9,376 nt of DNA from contig CAJXJU010000025.1 in NCBI GenBank assembly GCA_913055195.1, forward strand, positions 1 to 9,376, in the 5' to 3' direction. The notes under the pieces were generated by a model that searched no databases, was not told the DNA's origin, and saw only the letters and a program-made list of their open reading frames with translations. This document shows positions 6,895 through 9,376 of the stretch, piece by piece (positions within the stretch are counted from its first letter, which is position 1; every line of letters begins with the position of its first letter). A program made the translations under genes and the position numbers. Origin of the DNA: an uncultured Desulfohalobiaceae bacterium. Its GTDB lineage: Bacteria; Desulfobacterota; Desulfovibrionia; Desulfovibrionales; Desulfonatronovibrionaceae.

Positions 6895-8172
6895 ATGCAG
6901 GCAGATTTAGTGATTAGAAATGTGGTGTTAAATGGGGAACCAGGAGACCTTATTGTCCAGCAGGGCAGGATTGAAGAGTTTGTGCCTGGAGGGACAGAGA
7001 GTGTTCAGGGAAAAGAAGAGTTCGACGGTCAAGGGTTTTTTCTTTGGCCCAGTCTTATAGATGTGCATGTGCACCTGCGTGAGCCTGGATTTGAATATAA
7101 AGAGGATATTAATTCCGGTCTAAAAGCAGCCATTGCCGGAGGATTTGGCCAGGTTATGGCTATGGCCAACACCAATCCGGTCAATGACTCTGCATCAGTG
7201 ACCGAATTTATGCTTGAACAGGCCAGGAAGTTTCATCCTCATGGACCATTTTTGCACCCCATTGGTGCTTTGACCAGAGGGCTGGCTGGCAAAGAATTAT
7301 CTCCTATGGCTGAATTGGCCCGGGCTGGTTGCAGGGCCTTTTCCAATGATGGTTTGCCTGTAGAAAATAACGAACTTTTTCGCCGTGCTGTGGAATATAG
7401 TTCTGACCTGGGTTTAAAAGTCATTGATCATTGTGAAGATGTTAGTTTGAGTGAGGGCGGGCTAATGAATGAAGGCGAAATTTCTTCGTATCTGGGTCTG
7501 AAAGGTATTCCTGTAGTGGCGGAAAGCCTGCAGGTGGCCAGGGATATTCTTATGGCTGCATATCTTGATACACCTATCCATCTGGCTCATATCAGTTGCC
7601 GCCAGTCCGTAGAACTCATTGCCTGGGCCAAACAGAAATCCATCCCCATTACAGCGGAGACCTGCCCCCATTACCTTGTCTGGGACGAAAGCCGTGTCCA
7701 GGGCTATAATACCCTGGCCAAAGTCAATCCTCCTTTGCGAACCAGAGATGATGTTCTGGCCTTGCAACAGGCTGTGCGTGAGAAAGTAATAGATGTGCTG
7801 GCAACTGACCATGCCCCACATGCCGAATTTGAAAAGGATGTTCCCTTTGGTGAAGCGCCCAATGGCATTTCTGGTCTGGACACGGCCCTGAGTCTCTGCT
7901 TTGGCCTGGTACTGGATGGGGTTTTTGACAATGATGATCTAATCCGGCTTTTTGTAAACGCGCCATCTGAAATTTTTGATCTTGAGGCCAATACATTTCA
8001 AAAAGGGGATGTGGCAGACTTTTTTCTCTTTGCTCCAGAGGCAGAGTGGGAAGTCAGGCCGGAAGCTATGTTTTCCAGAGGCAAAAATACTCCAGCCCTG
8101 GGGCAGAAATTAAGGGGCCGGGTTATGGCTCATTTCTTACGCGGGCGTTTGGTGTTTGAGAGAGCAATATAA
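6895..8172 (+). CDS. pyrC: Dihydroorotase PyrC, type I
   Basis: PyrC closes carbamoyl aspartate to dihydroorotate, step three of pyrimidine synthesis. From the ATG at 6895 the product is 425 residues, normal for type I bacterial enzymes. Metal-site residues are visible: His58 and His60 in DVHVHLREPG, Asp152 in AFSNDG, His179 in IDHCED, His232 in LAHIS and Asp305 in ATDHAPHA. The Asp at the bridging position and the overall numbering follow the Aquifex aeolicus dihydroorotase, which does not use a carboxylated lysine. Aspartate/dihydroorotate-contacting MANTNPVND (90-98) and PNGISGLDTALSL (322-334) are present, so the enzyme is not one of the inactive PyrC-like partners. The start is GTG-ATG in tandem: AAGGAG (6881-6886) is 5 bases from the GTG at 6892 and 8 from the ATG, and I prefer the ATG. 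Probably an operon with pyrB. Confidence 0.95.
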   Translation: MQADLVIRNVVLNGEPGDLIVQQGRIEEFVPGGTESVQGKEEFDGQGFFLWPSLIDVHVHLREPGFEYKEDINSGLKAAIAGGFGQVMAMANTNPVNDSASVTEFMLEQARKFHPHGPFLHPIGALTRGLAGKELSPMAELARAGCRAFSNDGLPVENNELFRRAVEYSSDLGLKVIDHCEDVSLSEGGLMNEGEISSYLGLKGIPVVAESLQVARDILMAAYLDTPIHLAHISCRQSVELIAWAKQKSIPITAETCPHYLVWDESRVQGYNTLAKVNPPLRTRDDVLALQQAVREKVIDVLATDHAPHAEFEKDVPFGEAPNGISGLDTALSLCFGLVLDGVFDNDDLIRLFVNAPSEIFDLEANTFQKGDVADFFLFAPEAEWEVRPEAMFSRGKNTPALGQKLRGRVMAHFLRGRLVFERAI

Positions 8173-8192
8173 GGGCGCAAAATTTTGTGCCC
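8173..8192. repeat. Palindrome directly after pyrC
   Basis: gggcgcaaaattttgtgccc is a 10+10 palindrome with one G-T pair, beginning right after the pyrC stop. Folded in RNA it gives a GGGCGC/GUGCCC stem over an A/U loop. The following bases are not a T-run, so it is a poor rho-independent terminator on its own, though it may protect the pyrC 3' end. Its GGGCGY...GCCCC form is like the core of the element inside rimO (5391-5420), so it may be another member of the same class of interspersed palindromes. It covers the only start codon available to the relic that follows. Confidence 0.5.
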
Positions 8193-8435
8193 CATGATGT
8201 GCCCGTACAGACGCGGGAACGGGGAGAGGATATTTTGCTGCTGGCCAGGTATTTTTTGCAAAGAGCTAGCGCTGAACAAAAGAAAAATGTGTATGCATTT
8301 ACTCCTGAGGCCGAAGAAAAACTTTTGAATTACACCTATCCAGGTAATGTCCGGGAATTGGAAAATATTGTTGAGCGGGCCGTGGCCCTGGAGATAGGAG
8401 AGAAAATTATCCCCAGATCCATCTTTTTGGATTAA
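8187..8435 (+). pseudogene. Relic of a sigma54-dependent activator AAA+ domain (C-terminal part)
   Basis: The 82-codon frame carries RERGEDILLLARYFL (residues about 10-24) and NYTYPGNVRELENIVERAV (about 48-66). These are the signature words of the end of the AAA+ domain in sigma54 (RpoN) enhancer-binding proteins of the NtrC/PilR type; YPGNVRELEN is the sensor-II region. The Walker A and B motifs, the GAFTGA loop and any receiver domain are missing upstream, and there is no C-terminal Fis-type DNA-binding helix. Such a fragment cannot hydrolyse ATP or activate sigma54 RNA polymerase. The only start is a GTG inside the palindrome at 8173-8192, with no ribosome binding site. The first nine residues do not look like the family, suggesting a junction with repeat DNA near 8210. 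I call it a remnant left by deletion or recombination; a short expressed peptide cannot be excluded. Confidence 0.78.
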
Positions 8436-8459
8436 TTGGAGAAAAAGGAGAAAATAGAG

Positions 8460-8732
8460 ATGAAACCATTTGAAAAATGTCCAATTTGTGGGGAAGAACT
8501 GATAGAAAAGGAAGTAGAGAAACTTTTGCATGGAGGCAATCATACAGCTATTGTATATGTCCAGGCTGCGGTTTGTTTACATTGCGGAGAACGTCTTTAT
8601 AAACAGGAAACTGTCAGATATTTTGAACAAATTAGAAATAAGTTAAGGCGCCAGGAAGTATCAGAATTTTTTCATTTAGGACAATTTTTTGCAATCAGAA
8701 GACAGGACGATAATTTAAAATTGAGTGAATAG
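8460..8732 (+). CDS. YgiT-type zinc-ribbon protein, orphan antitoxin-like
   Basis: The 90-residue product has two cysteine pairs, C7-P-I-C10-G and C39-L-H-C42-G-E, which should bind one zinc as in the N-terminal domain of the MqsA/YgiT antitoxin. The AVCLHCGERLY-x-QETVRYFEQIR stretch is typical of stand-alone YgiT-type zinc-finger proteins. The helix-turn-helix half of full MqsA is absent. Relatives are often the second gene of a toxin-antitoxin pair, after a small RelE/MqsR-like or DUF4258 toxin. Here the gene upstream is only a sigma54-activator relic and the one downstream is a membrane sensor, so no toxin partner is visible. I chose the ATG at 8460 because AAGGAG (8445-8450) lies 9 bases upstream; an in-frame TTG at 8436 would precede this site. 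The stop codon falls at the edge of the 8731-8750 repeat. Family assignment is fairly sure; antitoxin activity is not. Confidence 0.8.
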   Translation: MKPFEKCPICGEELIEKEVEKLLHGGNHTAIVYVQAAVCLHCGERLYKQETVRYFEQIRNKLRRQEVSEFFHLGQFFAIRRQDDNLKLSE

Positions 8733-8750
8733 AGTCGCCTGCAAAAAGTC
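8731..8750 (-). repeat. Copy of the 20-bp repeat at the end of the rimO element
   Basis: On the minus strand this reads gactttttgcaggcgactct, matching 5453-5472 at 19 of 20 bases. It begins within the stop codon of the zinc-ribbon gene. The next bases allow a small hairpin, caaaaa (8742-8747) with tttttg (8753-8758). The outer arm of the rimO element is contained in this word, so this may be a solo end or a decayed copy of the same repeat family. Confidence 0.65.
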
Positions 8751-8768
8751 CCTTTTTGAGTGTATAAT
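8740..8768 (+). promoter_or_regulatory. Possible promoter of the sensor gene
   Basis: A perfect TATAAT lies at 8763-8768. At a 17-base spacing the -35 position (8740-8745, tgcaaa) matches only 3 of 6 and lies inside the repeat copy. The ATG of the next gene is 37 bases downstream, giving a short leader. The region is AT-rich, so a chance TATAAT is possible. Confidence 0.35.
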
Positions 8769-8805
8769 TTTATTCATTAAATTTCTTATAGGCAGGGTAA
8801 ACATT

Positions 8806-9354
8806 ATGCCTACTACAATTTTTTACTCATTACGTTCTAAGATTTTTATTGTTACATTATTAATAGTTCTTATCCCTTTAATTTTTTCATATCTATTTTT
8901 TTATGATTGGATCAATGATTATACACACAGAATTATTAACAACTTATTGTGTACTCATCTTACAGTAAATGAGCATTGCTTTATAAATCATCTTGATCGA
9001 TTGCAAAGCCTTACAAGGGCGATATCTGTTGATAATACGATTAAAATGACACTTAGATTAAGGGTTCTTGCTCAATTACGTAAATATTTAAATCAGTTAA
9101 GATTAAAAAATCAAATACCTTTTCTTATGTTGGTAGATGCTGATGGAACTTTATGTGCAATATCTCCGGATATTTTAAAGACGAATTGTGCCTTAAAACA
9201 TCCTCTGGTACAATCTGCTCTTAACGGCATTGCGCTGGCTGGCCCATTGAGAGAAACAAATAAGGTTTTGCTAAGGTCTTTTGGAGTTGATGTAGATAGG
9301 CAAAAAAAAAATATTGGCACTGGAAGCTTCTTTTCCTGTGAAAGTTATGGATAA
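8806..9354 (+). CDS. N-terminal part of a membrane-anchored sensor protein, frame broken at an A10 run
   Basis: From ATG 8806 (AGGG 8 bases upstream) the frame gives 182 residues: a short basic cytoplasmic start (SLRSK), one membrane segment at about 13-34 (IFIVTLLIVLIPLIFSYLFFY), then an extracytoplasmic sensing region rich in helices with FLMLVDADGTLCAISPD (about 104-120). This is the usual layout of the N-terminus of histidine kinases, chemotaxis receptors or similar sensors, but no output domain is in the window, so the class is unknown. At 9302-9311 there are ten A's. After them this frame gives a short unconvincing tail and stops at 9352-9354, whereas the +1 frame reads LALEASFPVKVMDKIIGVVLA (9314-9376) to the window edge, which looks like the expected end of a sensing fold. 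Thus the gene is a frameshift mutant, a slippage-expressed gene or a sequencing indel. The upstream in-frame ATG at 8725 is unlikely: it overlaps the previous gene. Base composition is more AT-rich than the operons to the left. Confidence 0.62.
   Translation: MPTTIFYSLRSKIFIVTLLIVLIPLIFSYLFFYDWINDYTHRIINNLLCTHLTVNEHCFINHLDRLQSLTRAISVDNTIKMTLRLRVLAQLRKYLNQLRLKNQIPFLMLVDADGTLCAISPDILKTNCALKHPLVQSALNGIALAGPLRETNKVLLRSFGVDVDRQKKNIGTGSFFSCESYG
9302..9311 (+). repeat. Homopolymer A10 at the frame break in the sensor gene
   Basis: Ten consecutive A's follow AGGC. Removing one A joins the upstream frame (…VDVDRQKK) to the open +1 frame, I-LALEASFPVKVMD…, that stays open to the last base. Runs of this length are prone to replication and transcriptional slippage and to sequencing indels. 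Confidence 0.85.
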
Positions 9355-9376
9355 AATAATAGGAGTTGTTCTGGCT

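Noticed and set aside
8130..8543. Minus-strand open frame of 137 codons across the pyrC end, relic and zinc-ribbon start
   Set aside because: It is antisense to three plus-strand features, is rich in Phe/Leu/Gln from reversed AT-rich codons, has no recognisable motif, and its opposite strand carries clear homologous words (YPGNVRELEN, CPICGEE).
8725..8805. Upstream ATG at 8725 for the sensor protein (209 aa form)
   Set aside because: It overlaps the end of the zinc-ribbon gene and the repeat copy, and would place polar sequence and a second hydrophobic stretch before the SLRSK-membrane start typical of such sensors. ATG 8806 has a ribosome binding site.

Overview
The window reads as chromosomal DNA from an anaerobic deltaproteobacterium, most likely a moderately AT-rich member of the sulfate-reducing Desulfovibrionales. 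This is inferred from three things: the futalosine menaquinone gene mqnE, a six-domain ribosomal protein S1 followed directly by a short SppA protease, and a pyrB-pyrC pair. No rRNA or other strong taxonomic marker is present, so the lineage is an inference.

Layout. Positions 1-285 hold no gene. They contain a strong hairpin (143-190) and one copy of a short repeat (198-212). Positions 286-435 (minus strand) encode a 49-residue single-pass membrane protein with its own ribosome binding site, a perfect operator-like inverted repeat and a possible promoter. Positions 585-5830 (minus strand) are a four-gene housekeeping run transcribed rimO > rpsA > sppA > mqnE. rpsA/sppA overlap by 17 bp and sppA/mqnE by 8 bp, so those three are probably translationally coupled. 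rimO modifies ribosomal protein S12 and rpsA encodes S1, so the front of the run concerns the 30S subunit. sppA clears signal peptides, and mqnE makes a menaquinone precursor.

An 89-bp divergent intergenic region (5831-5919) separates this run from pyrB and pyrC (5920-8172, plus strand), which carry out the second and third steps of de novo pyrimidine synthesis.

From 8173 on the window looks like accessory, partly decayed DNA. It has a palindrome just after pyrC, an 82-codon relic of a sigma54-activator AAA+ domain, an orphan YgiT-type zinc-ribbon protein, a repeat copy, and an AT-rich membrane sensor gene whose frame is broken at a run of ten A's but continues cleanly in the +1 frame to the window edge.

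The most notable observations are: a roughly 127-bp nested inverted-repeat element inside rimO that is translated in frame as an insert of about 43 residues; a 20-bp word from its end that recurs at 8731-8750 (19/20) and in degenerate form at 198-212; and the A10 frameshift or slippage site in the sensor gene. I found no CRISPR array, tRNA, rRNA, transposase or clearly new multi-gene system.
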